A DNA stretch of 8,483 bases from an uncultured Clostridium sp. (GCA_900547915.1 URIN01000042.1:1-8483); one strand, 5' to 3'. Positions 1 to 7,193 are shown, counted from the stretch's first letter. Notes: generated by a model not told the origin, from the letters alone. Numbers and translations: made by a program.

Positions 1-101
1 GTCTTCGTAAAATTGGCAATGTAACAGTTCAGCCGGATAATGAACAGACCAAGGGAAAAATCAAAAAGATTTCTCACCTTGTAGAAGCTCAGGAAGCATA
101 A
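1..101 (+). CDS. rpmD: 50S ribosomal protein L30, C-terminal part (5' end outside window)
   Basis: Reading in the frame that starts at position 3 gives 32 residues ending in the TAA at 99-101. The fragment opens LRKIGNVTV and ends KIKKISHLVEAQEA. The pattern of a GLRKI segment, a D/N-rich turn and a C-terminal (I/V)xKxSHLV tail is typical of bacterial L30, a small protein of about 60 residues in the large subunit. Roughly half the protein is visible and its start lies before the window. Its place directly before rplO is the usual one in the spc operon, where L30 sits between S5 and L15. The stop is 17 nt before the rplO start, so the two are almost certainly cotranscribed. Identity rests on the short tail plus context. 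Confidence 0.9.
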   Translation, partial: LRKIGNVTVQPDNEQTKGKIKKISHLVEAQEA

Positions 102-118
102 GAGGAGGTGCGTTTTAA

Positions 119-562
119 ATGAGATTACATGAACTTTCTCCTGCTGAGGGCTCTAAAAAAGCAGTAAAAAGAATCGGCAGAGGCGCAGGCTCAGGCCAGG
201 GCAAAACAGCCGGCAAGGGTCATAAGGGCGCAAAAGCCCGTTCAGGCTACAGCCGCCGTCCCGGTTTTGAAGGCGGTCAGATGCCTCTTCAGAGACGTGT
301 TCCCAAGAGAGGCTTCAATAATATTTTCCGCACCGAATATGCCGTTGTAAATCTCTCTTCTCTTGAGGAAAGATTTGAGGCTAATGCAACTGTAGATGCA
401 GAAAGCCTTAAGGCATGCGGACTTGTTACTAAAGAGCTTGACGGAATCAAGGTTCTCGCTAAAGGCGAGCTTACCAAGGCTCTTAATGTAAAGGTAAATG
501 CAGTCAGCGAGGCTGCAAAAGCAAAGATAGAAGCTGCAGGTGGCACGGTGGAGGTGCTGTAA
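119..562 (+). CDS. rplO: 50S ribosomal protein L15
   Basis: This 147-residue protein has the usual length of bacterial L15. L15 is a late-assembly large-subunit protein that contacts 23S rRNA through a long basic N-terminal extension. The sequence begins [20 protein letters not shown], followed by a glycine- and lysine-rich stretch (about residues 19-45) and the [17 protein letters not shown] segment (50-66). The C-terminal globular part ends in [13 protein letters not shown], the family's closing motif. The ATG at 119 is preceded by GGAGGT at 104-109. The stop codon (560-562) abuts the secY start with no spacer, and the secY ribosome binding site lies inside the rplO 3' end. Nothing unusual is seen. 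Confidence 0.98.
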   Translation: MRLHELSPAEGSKKAVKRIGRGAGSGQGKTAGKGHKGAKARSGYSRRPGFEGGQMPLQRRVPKRGFNNIFRTEYAVVNLSSLEERFEANATVDAESLKACGLVTKELDGIKVLAKGELTKALNVKVNAVSEAAKAKIEAAGGTVEVL

Positions 563-1912
563 ATGATTAAGACCATCGTCAACGCCTGGAAGGTTCCTGA
601 AATAAGAAGAAAAATGCTGTTTACAGCATTTATAATTCTTGTTTTCAGAATCGGCTCTTTTATACCCGTACCGTTTCTTGATATTGCCGACACTATCGAG
701 GTCGGCAGAGGAAACACAATCCTCACATATCTCAGTCTTATGACCGGTAGCGCGTTCAACTACGGAACGATTTTCGCTATGTCAATCACACCGTATATCA
801 ACGCGTCCATCATTATGCAGCTGCTTGCTGTTGCAATTCCGGCTCTTGAAAGACTTCAGAGGGAAGGCGAGGAAGGCAGAAAGAAGATTGCATCAATTAC
901 TCGTATAGTAACTGTTGTACTCGGTCTGCTTCAGTCCCTTGCTTATTACTTCTTCCTTCGTGCCAATGATTATCTTATGACAGATGCTAACGGCGCAGCT
1001 TTCACTGGTTTCGCAGCTGTATTTCAGGCTGTGGTTATAATAGCTGTTCTCACTGCCGGCACAGCAGTTATCATGTGGCTCGGCGAGCAGATCACTATTT
1101 CAGGTATCGGCAACGGTATTTCAATTATACTTTTCGCGGGTATCGTATCAAGATTCCCCACAATCATAAGACAGTATATCGGTTACTTGGAAACAGGCCG
1201 TATGGTTTACAATTTCCTCGTACCGGCAATCTTCATTGTATTCCTTCTTATGATCGTTTATATCGTATTTATGGATAATGCGGAAAGAAGAATTCCTATT
1301 CAGTACGCAAAGCGTGTTGTAGGTCGTAAGATGTACGGCGGTCAGTCCACTAATATGCCTATCAAGGTTAATATGAGCGGCGTACTTCCCATCATCTTCG
1401 CTTCATCAATTCTTTCTCTTCCAGGTACTGTTCAGATGTTTATTTCATCTGATAAATACGAGGGTACATTCTGGGAAAGCTTCTTCAATGCTTTCCAGAG
1501 CGATTCCTGGTGGTATGCGGGTATGTATTTTGTGCTCATCATTTTCTTCGGATATTTCTACAGCACAATTCAGTACAACCCGATCGAAATGGCAAACAAT
1601 CTTCGCAAAAACAACGGTTCTATTCCCGGCATCCGTCCCGGCAAGCCAACATCAGATTATATCTTTAAAGTTCTCATGAGGCTTGTTCTTATTGGCGTTT
1701 TGATGCTTTCCGTTGTAGCTTTGCTTCCTATTATATGGTCACTTATCTGCGATGCAACTATCCCACCGCTTACAGAAGGCGGTACGGACGGCGGTTTCTC
1801 AGTTTCACTCGGCGGTACATCAATCATCATTATGTGCGGCGTAGCGCTTGAAACAGTTCGTCAACTTGAATCTCAGATGATGATGCGCCATTATAAAGGC
1901 TTCCTTGATTAA
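563..1912 (+). CDS. secY: Preprotein translocase channel subunit SecY
   Basis: The gene encodes the 449-residue channel subunit of the SecYEG translocon in the cytoplasmic membrane, which exports and inserts proteins together with SecA or the ribosome. About ten hydrophobic segments can be read, near residues 18-38, 68-92, 113-133, 150-172, 178-196, 216-237, 272-292, 319-338, 366-392 and 416-433. The first SecY signature is at 69-88 (FAMSITPYINASIIMQLL core). The cytosolic loop AERRIPIQYAKR is at 240-251, with PIKVN at 266-270. The loop that binds SecA or the ribosome is at 338-362 (NPIEMANNLRKNNGSIPGIR). The ATG at 563 directly follows the rplO stop, and GGAGG at 550-554 gives 8 nt spacing. 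Translation is therefore probably coupled to rplO. The length is slightly above common values, partly from a glycine-rich external loop at about 396-416. Confidence 0.98.
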   Translation: MIKTIVNAWKVPEIRRKMLFTAFIILVFRIGSFIPVPFLDIADTIEVGRGNTILTYLSLMTGSAFNYGTIFAMSITPYINASIIMQLLAVAIPALERLQREGEEGRKKIASITRIVTVVLGLLQSLAYYFFLRANDYLMTDANGAAFTGFAAVFQAVVIIAVLTAGTAVIMWLGEQITISGIGNGISIILFAGIVSRFPTIIRQYIGYLETGRMVYNFLVPAIFIVFLLMIVYIVFMDNAERRIPIQYAKRVVGRKMYGGQSTNMPIKVNMSGVLPIIFASSILSLPGTVQMFISSDKYEGTFWESFFNAFQSDSWWYAGMYFVLIIFFGYFYSTIQYNPIEMANNLRKNNGSIPGIRPGKPTSDYIFKVLMRLVLIGVLMLSVVALLPIIWSLICDATIPPLTEGGTDGGFSVSLGGTSIIIMCGVALETVRQLESQMMMRHYKGFLD

Positions 1913-1929
1913 TTGAAAGGGTGAGGGTT

Positions 1930-2562
1930 ATGAATTTAATACTTCTCGGCGCTCCTGGTGCTGGCAAAGGCACACAGGCGGAAAAAATAGTTGAAAAGTA
2001 TGGCATTCCCGCCGTTTCAACAGGCAATATCATTCGCGCCGCTTTAAAGGCAGGCACCGAAATGGGCTTAAAGGCAAAGTCATATATGGAGGCTGGCCAG
2101 CTCGTTCCTGATGATGTTGTCATCGGTATAATCAAAGACAGACTTGCAGAAAAAGACTGCGAAAACGGTTTTATCCTTGATGGATTTCCGCGTACCATTC
2201 CTCAGGCTCAGGCGCTTGAGGATATGGGCGTGCAGATTGATAAGGTGCTTGATATTGAAGTGCCTGATGAAAAGATTTCTGCAAGGCTTTCAGGAAGACG
2301 CGTTTGCTCCAAATGCGCAAATTCCTATCATATACTTTATAAAAAGCCCAAGGTAGAGGGCGTGTGCGACGCCTGCGGAGGCGAGCTCGTTCAGAGAAAG
2401 GACGATGCTCCCGAAACAGTTGCCGCAAGGCTTAAAGAGTATCATGAGATGACTGAGCCCCTTAAGGACTTTTATCAGAAACTCGGAAAGCTTGTAGTTG
2501 TTGAAGGTCAGGAAGAAGTTGCAGATACAACTGCTCTTGTCTTCAAAGCGTTGGAGGATTAA
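1930..2562 (+). CDS. adk: Adenylate kinase with zinc-type LID
   Basis: The 210-residue cytosolic enzyme interconverts ATP + AMP and 2 ADP, balancing adenine nucleotides. The P-loop GAPGAGKGT is at residues 7-15. The AMP-binding STG and arginine are at 30-36, and DGFPRT is at 84-89. The long LID carries four cysteines (C126, C129, C146, C149) in a CxxC...CxxC layout, the structural zinc site of many Gram-positive adenylate kinases. RKDD at 156-159 and the later arginine of AARLKEY belong to the catalytic set. I chose ATG 1930, not the in-frame GTG at 1921, because MNLILLGAPG is the family N-terminus and AAAGGG at 1916-1921 sits 8 nt upstream. The gene starts 17 nt after secY and ends 1 nt before map. 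At the usual STGD position the sequence reads STGN (N33), a mild variation that I would not expect to abolish activity. Confidence 0.97.
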   Translation: MNLILLGAPGAGKGTQAEKIVEKYGIPAVSTGNIIRAALKAGTEMGLKAKSYMEAGQLVPDDVVIGIIKDRLAEKDCENGFILDGFPRTIPQAQALEDMGVQIDKVLDIEVPDEKISARLSGRRVCSKCANSYHILYKKPKVEGVCDACGGELVQRKDDAPETVAARLKEYHEMTEPLKDFYQKLGKLVVVEGQEEVADTTALVFKALED

Positions 2563-2563
2563 C

Positions 2564-3313
2564 ATGGTAGTGCTTAAAAGCAGCAGAGAGCTTGAGCTCA
2601 TGAAAGAGGCGTGCATGATTTCTGCTGAAGCATTAATGGTGGCCGGTGAAGCGGTAAAGCCCGGTGTATCCACTAAGGAAATTGATAAAATCGCCTATAA
2701 TCTTATAAAGAAAAGAGGCGCTGTTCCTAATTTTCTCGGACTTTATGATTTCCCCGCCACCGCATGTATTTCCATAAATAATGAAGTTATTCACGGCATC
2801 CCGAAAAAAGACCGTATCATCCAAGAAGGGGATATAGTCAGTATTGATCTGGGTGCCGCGAAGAACGGCTATAACGGCGATAATGCTGCCACTTTTGTTG
2901 CAGGGACTTGCTCTCCCGAGGCAAAGCGGCTGATTGATACCACCCGTGAAAGCCTTTATAAAGGCATTGAACAGGCGGTTCCCGGCAACAGAATCGGCGA
3001 TATAGGACACGCGGTGCAAAGTTACTGCGAAGAACGCGGTTACAGTGTTGTTCGCGATTTCGTAGGGCACGGCGTGGGCACAAAACTTCATGAGGACCCA
3101 AGCGTACCCAACTTCGGACACGAAGGACGTGGTATCAGACTGTTACCCGGAATGACATTGGCAATTGAACCGATGATCAATCAGGGAACCTATAAGGTAA
3201 AGCAACTTTCAGACGGCTGGACGGTTGTTACCGCTGACGGAAAACTTTCCGCCCATTTTGAGCATACAATCGCAATCACGCCGAACGGTCCGGTTATAAT
3301 GACCAAGATCTGA
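2564..3313 (+). CDS. map: Methionine aminopeptidase, type I
   Basis: This 249-residue cytosolic metalloprotease removes the initiator methionine from new proteins whose second residue is small. All five expected metal ligands of the pita-bread fold are visible: D95 (in SIDLG), D106 (in NGD), H169 (in GHGVG), E202 (in IEPM) and E233 (in HFEHT). The substrate-side histidines H77 (NEVIHGIP) and H176 (HEDP) are also present. There is no N-terminal SH3 or zinc-finger extension, as expected for the bacterial type Ia form. The ATG at 2564 is 1 nt past the adk stop, with GGAGG at 2553-2557 inside the adk end. Upstream in-frame codons lie within adk and are not used. The adk-map pairing is standard in Gram-positive spc operons. 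A 90-nt gap follows before infA. Confidence 0.97.
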   Translation: MVVLKSSRELELMKEACMISAEALMVAGEAVKPGVSTKEIDKIAYNLIKKRGAVPNFLGLYDFPATACISINNEVIHGIPKKDRIIQEGDIVSIDLGAAKNGYNGDNAATFVAGTCSPEAKRLIDTTRESLYKGIEQAVPGNRIGDIGHAVQSYCEERGYSVVRDFVGHGVGTKLHEDPSVPNFGHEGRGIRLLPGMTLAIEPMINQGTYKVKQLSDGWTVVTADGKLSAHFEHTIAITPNGPVIMTKI

Positions 3314-3403
3314 TAGTTAAATCAATTGTTGGCGAATACGCCGCGATGTGATTCCAGATAAATTTTACATCTTATATTCGTATAAACACAGCGAGGTAAA
3401 TTG
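3314..3403 (+). other. Map-infA intergenic gap with nested inverted repeats
   Basis: This is the widest gap inside the ribosomal-protein unit. It holds two nested complementary pairs: CGAATA (3333-3338) with TATTCG (3375-3380), and GATGT (3345-3349) with ACATC (3367-3371). In RNA these could form an interrupted hairpin with a loop of up to 17 nt. No T-tract follows, so it is not an intrinsic terminator. AT-rich -10-like hexamers occur (TATATT 3373-3378, TATAAA 3381-3386), but neither has a good -35 at the right distance. The infA ribosome binding site GAGGT is at 3393-3397. No coding sequence is supported here. Confidence 0.4.
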
Positions 3404-3622
3404 ATGTCAAAGTCAGATATGATTGAAGTTGAAGGTACCGTGGTTGAGGTATTGCCTAACACAACTTTTAAGGTTACGCTTCAAAATAACCACATCATTT
3501 TAGCCCATATCAGCGGAAAGCTTCGTATGAACAACATCAGAATCTTACCCGGTGATAAGGTAACAATCGAGATGTCACCTTACGACCTTACTAAAGGCCG
3601 CATAATCTGGCGCTCGAAGTAA
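3404..3622 (+). CDS. infA: Translation initiation factor IF-1
   Basis: The 72-residue product has exactly the common bacterial IF1 length. IF1 binds the A site of the 30S subunit during initiation and works with IF2 and IF3. The whole protein is one S1-like OB fold: [19 protein letters not shown] at the start, then the [19 protein letters not shown] segment (about 35-53) and the [11 protein letters not shown] ending, all family hallmarks. The C-terminus is IIWRSK where many relatives have ITYRFK. I chose ATG 3404, not the TTG at 3401, because [11 protein letters not shown] is the standard N-terminus and GAGGT at 3393-3397 is well placed for it. rpmJ follows 18 nt downstream. Confidence 0.98.
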   Translation: MSKSDMIEVEGTVVEVLPNTTFKVTLQNNHIILAHISGKLRMNNIRILPGDKVTIEMSPYDLTKGRIIWRSK

Positions 3623-3640
3623 ATAAAGGAGGATATCCAA

Positions 3641-3754
3641 ATGAAAGTTAGACCTTCTGTTAAGAAAATCTGCGATAAATGCAAAGTTATCAAGCGCAAT
3701 GGAAAAGTAATGGTTATCTGTGAAAATCCAAAGCACAAACAGCGTCAGGGCTGA
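3641..3754 (+). CDS. rpmJ: 50S ribosomal protein L36, zinc-binding (C+) form
   Basis: This is a 37-residue [19 protein letters not shown] at the start and [10 protein letters not shown] at the end, with the exact length and sequence pattern of L36, the smallest large-subunit protein. C11, C14, C27 and H32 form the zinc ribbon of the C+ type (CxxC, 12 residues, C, 4 residues, H). AGGAGG lies about 8 nt before the ATG (near 3628-3633). The gene sits between infA and rpsM, its normal place. It is short and easily missed, but the identification is secure. Confidence 0.97.
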   Translation: MKVRPSVKKICDKCKVIKRNGKVMVICENPKHKQRQG

Positions 3755-3786
3755 TCCTGAATTAATAATCGGAGGTAAACAGTAAT

Positions 3787-4155
3787 ATGGCACGTATTTC
3801 AGGTGTTGACTTACCAAACGATAAGAGAGTAGAAATCGGCCTTACCTATATCTACGGTATCGGCAGAACTACTGCTACTCAGATTATCAACGCAACTGGA
3901 ATCAATCCGGACACTCGCTGCAGAGACCTGTCCGAGGATGAAGTTTCCAAAATCCGTGATTACATTGAAAAGAATGTAACCGTTGAAGGCGACCTGCGCA
4001 GAGATGTCGCTTTTGACATAAAAAGACTTATAGAAATCGGTTGCTATCGCGGCATTCGTCACAGAAAGGGCCTGCCCGTAAGAGGCCAGACCTCCAAGAA
4101 CAATGCCCGCACAAGAAAAGGTCCTAAAAAGACCATAGCAAACAAGAAGAAATAA
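3787..4155 (+). CDS. rpsM: 30S ribosomal protein S13
   Basis: This is a 122-residue small-subunit head protein that contacts the P-site tRNA and the inter-subunit bridges to the large subunit. The N-terminal helix-turn-helix region reads [19 protein letters not shown], followed by YGIGRTTA (23-30). The S13 signature is [16 protein letters not shown] at 86-101, and the basic tail [17 protein letters not shown] (106-122) reaches toward tRNA. GGAGGT at 3771-3776 lies 10 nt before the ATG. It opens the alpha-operon part of the cluster, and rpsK follows after 21 nt. Confidence 0.98.
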   Translation: MARISGVDLPNDKRVEIGLTYIYGIGRTTATQIINATGINPDTRCRDLSEDEVSKIRDYIEKNVTVEGDLRRDVAFDIKRLIEIGCYRGIRHRKGLPVRGQTSKNNARTRKGPKKTIANKKK

Positions 4156-4176
4156 TTGTAGGAGGAAACAGCAAGT

Positions 4177-4572
4177 ATGGCTAACAAAAAGACCACTGCC
4201 ACACGCAAGCGTCGTGAAAAGAAAAATATCGAGCGTGGTACAGTTCATATTCAGTCAACCTTCAACAACACTATCGTTACTATAGCTGATATGCAGGGCA
4301 ACGCAGTTTCATGGGCTTCAGCCGGTGAAATGGGCTTCAGAGGCTCAAGAAAATCAACTCCGTTTGCCGCTCAGACAGCTGCCGAGACAGCTGCTAAGGC
4401 TGCTATGGAGCATGGTATGAAAACTGTTGAAGTTTACGTTAAGGGTCCTGGTTCAGGCCGTGAATCCGCTATCAGAGCGCTTGAAACGGTTGGGCTTCAG
4501 GTTACTCTTATTAAAGATGTTACTCCTATCCCGCACAACGGCTGCCGTCCGCCTAAGAGACGCCGCGTATAG
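4177..4572 (+). CDS. rpsK: 30S ribosomal protein S11
   Basis: This 131-residue protein of the small-subunit platform sits near the E site and the Shine-Dalgarno/anti-Shine-Dalgarno helix. After a basic N-terminal tail ([17 protein letters not shown]) come the hallmarks [14 protein letters not shown] (about 23-36), [14 protein letters not shown] (48-61) and [15 protein letters not shown] (88-102). The C-terminal signature is [23 protein letters not shown] at 4161-4165 precedes the ATG by 11 nt. The length matches the family. rpsD follows 22 nt after the stop. Confidence 0.98.
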   Translation: MANKKTTATRKRREKKNIERGTVHIQSTFNNTIVTIADMQGNAVSWASAGEMGFRGSRKSTPFAAQTAAETAAKAAMEHGMKTVEVYVKGPGSGRESAIRALETVGLQVTLIKDVTPIPHNGCRPPKRRRV

Positions 4573-4594
4573 TATTTAATGGAGGTTACTTGAT

Positions 4595-5221
4595 ATGGCA
4601 AGATATACAGGACCTGCCTGCAAGCTTTGCCGCCGCGAGGGCAAAAAGCTCTTCCTTAAGGGCGACAGATGCTATACAGGTAAATGCGCACTGGAGCGTC
4701 GCTCTTATGCGCCCGGCCAGCATGGTCAGAATCGTAAAAAGGCTTCGGAATATGGCTTACAGCTCCGCGCTAAGCAGAGTGCTCGCCGTTACTATGGACT
4801 TTCCGAGAGCCAGTTCCACAAATATTTCCTTATGGCTGAAAGAAAAGACGGTGTTACCGGTACAAATCTTCTTCAGCTTTGTGAAAGCCGCTTAGACAAT
4901 ATCGTTTACGAGAGCGGTTTTGCAAGCTCAAGAGCTCAGGCTCGTCAGCTTGTAAACCATGCTCATTTCATGGTAAATGGGCATAAGGTAGATATTCCTT
5001 CCTATCTCGTATCAGCAGGTGATGTTGTTTCTGTTAAGGAAACAAGCAAAACCACCGATGAGTTCAAGAATCTTGTAGAAAGCAATGGCTCTCGCCCCGT
5101 TCCTCAGTGGATGGAAGCAGACAAAGATGCTATGCAGGTAAAGGTTCTCAGAGCACCGGAAAGAGAAGAAATTGAAACGCCTGTTGAGGAGCACCTCATC
5201 GTAGAGTTCTATTCTAAATAA
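4595..5221 (+). CDS. rpsD: 30S ribosomal protein S4, zinc-binding (C+) form
   Basis: This 208-residue primary 16S-rRNA-binding protein nucleates 30S assembly and helps control decoding accuracy. The N-terminal domain carries C9, C12, C26 and C31 (CxxC, 13 residues, C, 4 residues, C), which marks the zinc-binding C+ form. The S4 RNA-binding domain runs from about 98 to 150 and includes [20 protein letters not shown] and the [14 protein letters not shown] turn. GGAGGT at 4581-4586 lies 8 nt before the ATG. Having rpsD between rpsK and rpoA is usual for many Clostridia, unlike Bacillus subtilis, where rpsD is elsewhere. A 52-nt AT-rich gap separates it from rpoA. Confidence 0.98.
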   Translation: MARYTGPACKLCRREGKKLFLKGDRCYTGKCALERRSYAPGQHGQNRKKASEYGLQLRAKQSARRYYGLSESQFHKYFLMAERKDGVTGTNLLQLCESRLDNIVYESGFASSRAQARQLVNHAHFMVNGHKVDIPSYLVSAGDVVSVKETSKTTDEFKNLVESNGSRPVPQWMEADKDAMQVKVLRAPEREEIETPVEEHLIVEFYSK

Positions 5222-5273
5222 TAGTTAATCATTTCTATTATTTTGAACGAAATATTTTTTAGGAGGCTTTTAA

Positions 5274-6230
5274 ATGATTGAAATTGATAAGCCGAATATC
5301 GAGATAGTAGATTTATCTACTCAGGGAAGCAGAAGCGTCGGCAGATTTGTTGTTGAGCCGCTTGAAAGAGGCTTCGGCACAACTCTCGGTAACAGCATGA
5401 GAAGAGTTCTTCTCTCATCGCTTCCGGGCTACGCTATTACTTCCGTTAAGATTGATGGTGTACTGCACGAGTTCTCAACAATTCCTCATGTAAAAGAGGA
5501 TGTTACGGAAATCGTTCTTAACCTTAAAAATGTTGTTCTCAAGATACACGATGAAAATCAGAAAACACTTTATATTAAAGCAAGCGGTGAGGGCGAAATC
5601 ACTGCGGGCGATATAGAGCACGGTTCTGATGTAGAGATCCTTAATCCTGATCTTCACATTGCTTATCTTGACGAGGGTGCCGAAGTTGTTATGGAACTTA
5701 CTGCTAACAGCGGCAGAGGTTATGTTCCGTGTGACCGCAACAAGCAGATTATGGATCTTCCTATCGGCACAATTGCTATAGATTCAATCTATACCCCTGT
5801 TCTTAAGGTTAACTATACAGTAGAGAATACACGTGTAGGCCAGCAGACGGATCTTGATAAGCTCGTTCTTGATGTTGAAACAGACGGCACCATTCCGGCA
5901 GACGAAGCTGCTTCGCTCGCCGCTAAAATCCTTAATGACCACCTCAAGCTGTTTGTAGACCTTTCTGAAGAGGTTGGCAACCAGGAGATAATGGTTGAGA
6001 AGGATGAGGACGGAAAAGAGAAAGTTCTTGAGATGACTATTGAGGAACTTGACCTCTCTGTTCGTTCATTCAACTGCCTTAAGAGAGCGGGCATCAACAC
6101 AGTAGAAGATTTAATCGGAAAATCCGAAGAAGATATGATGAAAGTCAGAAACCTTGGGCGCAAGAGCCTTGATGAAGTTGTTCAAAAGCTTGCTTCACTC
6201 GGCTTCTCGCTCAGTCATGATGACGACTAA
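5274..6230 (+). CDS. rpoA: DNA-directed RNA polymerase subunit alpha
   Basis: The 318-residue alpha subunit dimerises to nucleate assembly of RNA polymerase and contacts UP elements and activators. The N-terminal domain (about 1-232) contains the dimerisation signature [18 protein letters not shown] at 35-52. An acidic linker (about 238-252, EKDEDGKEK) leads into the C-terminal domain (256-312). That domain holds the two helix-hairpin-helix-like segments [17 protein letters not shown] (264-280) and [12 protein letters not shown] (291-302). R264 matches the DNA-contacting arginine known as R265 in E. coli. AGGAGG at 5261-5266 precedes ATG 5274. rplQ begins 14 nt after the stop, the standard closing pair of the alpha operon. 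Confidence 0.98.
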   Translation: MIEIDKPNIEIVDLSTQGSRSVGRFVVEPLERGFGTTLGNSMRRVLLSSLPGYAITSVKIDGVLHEFSTIPHVKEDVTEIVLNLKNVVLKIHDENQKTLYIKASGEGEITAGDIEHGSDVEILNPDLHIAYLDEGAEVVMELTANSGRGYVPCDRNKQIMDLPIGTIAIDSIYTPVLKVNYTVENTRVGQQTDLDKLVLDVETDGTIPADEAASLAAKILNDHLKLFVDLSEEVGNQEIMVEKDEDGKEKVLEMTIEELDLSVRSFNCLKRAGINTVEDLIGKSEEDMMKVRNLGRKSLDEVVQKLASLGFSLSHDDD

Positions 6231-6244
6231 AGGAGGGAATTTCT

Positions 6245-6586
6245 ATGCCAGGTACCAGAAAATTGGGCAGACCTACAGATCACAGAAAGGCTATGCTCAG
6301 AGGAATGGTAACTCACCTTTTGGAAAACGGCAGGATCGAGACCACCGTTACCAGAGCCAAAGAAGTTCGTGCCATGACCGAGAAAATGATAACTTTCGGC
6401 AAGGAAAACACACTCGCGTCAAGAAGACATGTTCTTGCTTATGTTACTAAGGAAGATGTTGTTAAAAAGCTTTTTGACGAGATTGCACCTAAGTATGAGG
6501 ACAGAAACGGCGGTTACTGCCGTATAATCAAAACAGGTCCTCGCCGCGGAGACGCTGCGGAGATGTGTTTCATCGAGCTTGTATAA
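6245..6586 (+). CDS. rplQ: 50S ribosomal protein L17
   Basis: The 113-residue protein matches the short L17 form. L17 is a large-subunit protein near the peptide tunnel exit. It starts [20 protein letters not shown] and carries the L17 signature [20 protein letters not shown] (31-50). It ends with [20 protein letters not shown] and then ELV. GGAGGG lies at 6232-6237, 7 nt before the ATG. It is the last gene of the ribosomal-protein unit, and its stop is 9 nt before the terminator stem. An overlapping frame at 6154-6450 is a shadow without family features. Confidence 0.98.
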   Translation: MPGTRKLGRPTDHRKAMLRGMVTHLLENGRIETTVTRAKEVRAMTEKMITFGKENTLASRRHVLAYVTKEDVVKKLFDEIAPKYEDRNGGYCRIIKTGPRRGDAAEMCFIELV

Positions 6587-6595
6587 ATAAAACTG

Positions 6596-6630
6596 AGGAG
6601 CGTTCAGACGAACGCTCCTTTTCTTTTTTT
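6596..6630 (+). terminator. Rho-independent terminator of the rpsM-rplQ unit
   Basis: A perfect 10-bp stem is formed by AGGAGCGTTC (6596-6605) and GAACGCTCCT (6610-6619), closed by a tetraloop AGAC (6606-6609). It is followed by a T-rich run in which 11 of 12 bases are T (6619-6630). It lies just after the rplQ stop and should end transcription of the ribosomal-protein cluster. The A-rich side needed for efficient termination in the other direction is weak, so I call it one-directional. Confidence 0.95.
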
Positions 6631-6639
6631 AATTATCTA

Positions 6640-6668
6640 TTGAAAAAAAAGCGTATATAATGTAAAAT
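6640..6668 (+). promoter_or_regulatory. Predicted sigma-A promoter of the pur genes
   Basis: TTGAAA (6640-6645) and TAAAAT (6663-6668) are spaced by exactly 17 nt, a good housekeeping promoter in a Firmicute, and lie just after the terminator. An overlapping perfect TATAAT at 6656-6661 is an alternative -10, but its best -35 (TTATCT, 6633-6638) matches only 3 of 6 consensus bases. With the first pair, transcription would start near 6675, leaving a leader of only about 20 nt. That is too short for a purine or ZTP riboswitch. Confidence 0.6.
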
Positions 6669-6679
6669 ATTACATTATA
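6656..6679. promoter_or_regulatory. Perfect 24-nt dyad overlapping the purE promoter (candidate operator)
   Basis: TATAATGTAA (6656-6665) and TTACATTATA (6670-6679) are exact reverse complements around AATA. The dyad covers both possible -10 elements and the predicted start site, the position expected for a repressor operator. It does not resemble the PurBox of the Bacillus PurR system as I recall it. Being AT-rich it could partly arise by chance, and as RNA it would be a weak hairpin just before the ribosome binding site. The cognate regulator is unknown. Confidence 0.45.
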
Positions 6680-6695
6680 AAAGGAGGTACGCTTT

Positions 6696-7193
6696 ATGAA
6701 AAAAGTTGCTATTATTATGGGGTCAGACAGCGATCTTCCCGTTGTTACACCCGCTATCAAACAGCTTAAAGAGCTTAATATAGAAACTGAAGTCAGAGTC
6801 ATGAGTGCCCACAGAACACCAAAGCAGGCTCAGGAGTTTTCTGAAAACGCTGCTGATAACGGCTTCGGAGTAATTATTGCGGCAGCCGGAATGGCAGCAC
6901 ACCTTGGAGGTGTTCTTGCAGCAAGCACAACTCTTCCCGTTATCGGAATCCCTTGTTCAGCAAAGGTTCTTGACGGTATGGATGCAATGCTTGCCACAGT
7001 TATGATGCCGCCCGGAATCCCGGTTGCAACAGTTGGCGTGAATGCGGCTAAAAACGCTGCTCTTCTTGCTGCCGAGATACTTGCGGTAGGTGATGATGAT
7101 CTTGCGGCAAAGCTCAAGGCAATGCGCAAGGATATGGCAGACGCCGTTATCGAAAAGGATAAGGCGCTGCAGGAAAAAATCAAAGAAATCTGA
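6696..7193 (+). CDS. purE: PurE, N5-carboxyaminoimidazole ribonucleotide mutase family
   Basis: The 165-residue cytosolic enzyme forms CAIR (4-carboxy-5-aminoimidazole ribonucleotide) in de novo purine synthesis. Class I members rearrange N5-CAIR. The phosphate and substrate loop GSDSDLP is at 9-15, SAHRTP with the catalytic-region histidine H39 is at 37-42, and [10 protein letters not shown] at 63-72 fills the place of the class I AGGAAHLPG loop. These features favour class I over class II. Two substitutions differ from the E. coli-type pattern: HLPG reads HLGG, and VQMP reads VMMP (102-105). AGGAGG (near 6682-6687) precedes the ATG by about 8 nt. No purK is visible nearby, so the carboxylation partner must lie elsewhere or be absent. 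purM follows after 19 nt. Confidence 0.95.
   Translation: MKKVAIIMGSDSDLPVVTPAIKQLKELNIETEVRVMSAHRTPKQAQEFSENAADNGFGVIIAAAGMAAHLGGVLAASTTLPVIGIPCSAKVLDGMDAMLATVMMPPGIPVATVGVNAAKNAALLAAEILAVGDDDLAAKLKAMRKDMADAVIEKDKALQEKIKEI

Noticed and set aside
289..759. Minus-strand ORF over rplO and secY
   Set aside because: Its sequence is a low-complexity mirror of strongly conserved genes, with no ribosome binding site or recognisable domain. The same applies to 1830-2198, 2290-2673, 2633-3121, 3811-4248, 5813-6163, 6830-7183 and 7294-7650.
3316..3351. Short frame VKSIVGEYAAM in the map-infA gap as a remnant of a KOW gene
   Set aside because: Only 11 codons, no start or ribosome binding site, and only a vague resemblance to the KOW opening. 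Chance is more likely.
5222..5273. Promoter directly upstream of rpoA
   Set aside because: No -35/-10 pair has acceptable spacing. The matching hexamers are in the wrong order.
6154..6450. Plus-strand ORF bridging rpoA and rplQ
   Set aside because: It lies out of frame inside two certain genes and has no family features.
6631..6695. Purine, PRPP or ZTP riboswitch upstream of purE
   Set aside because: Only about 65 nt lie between terminator and start codon, and the predicted leader is about 20 nt. No aptamer could fit.
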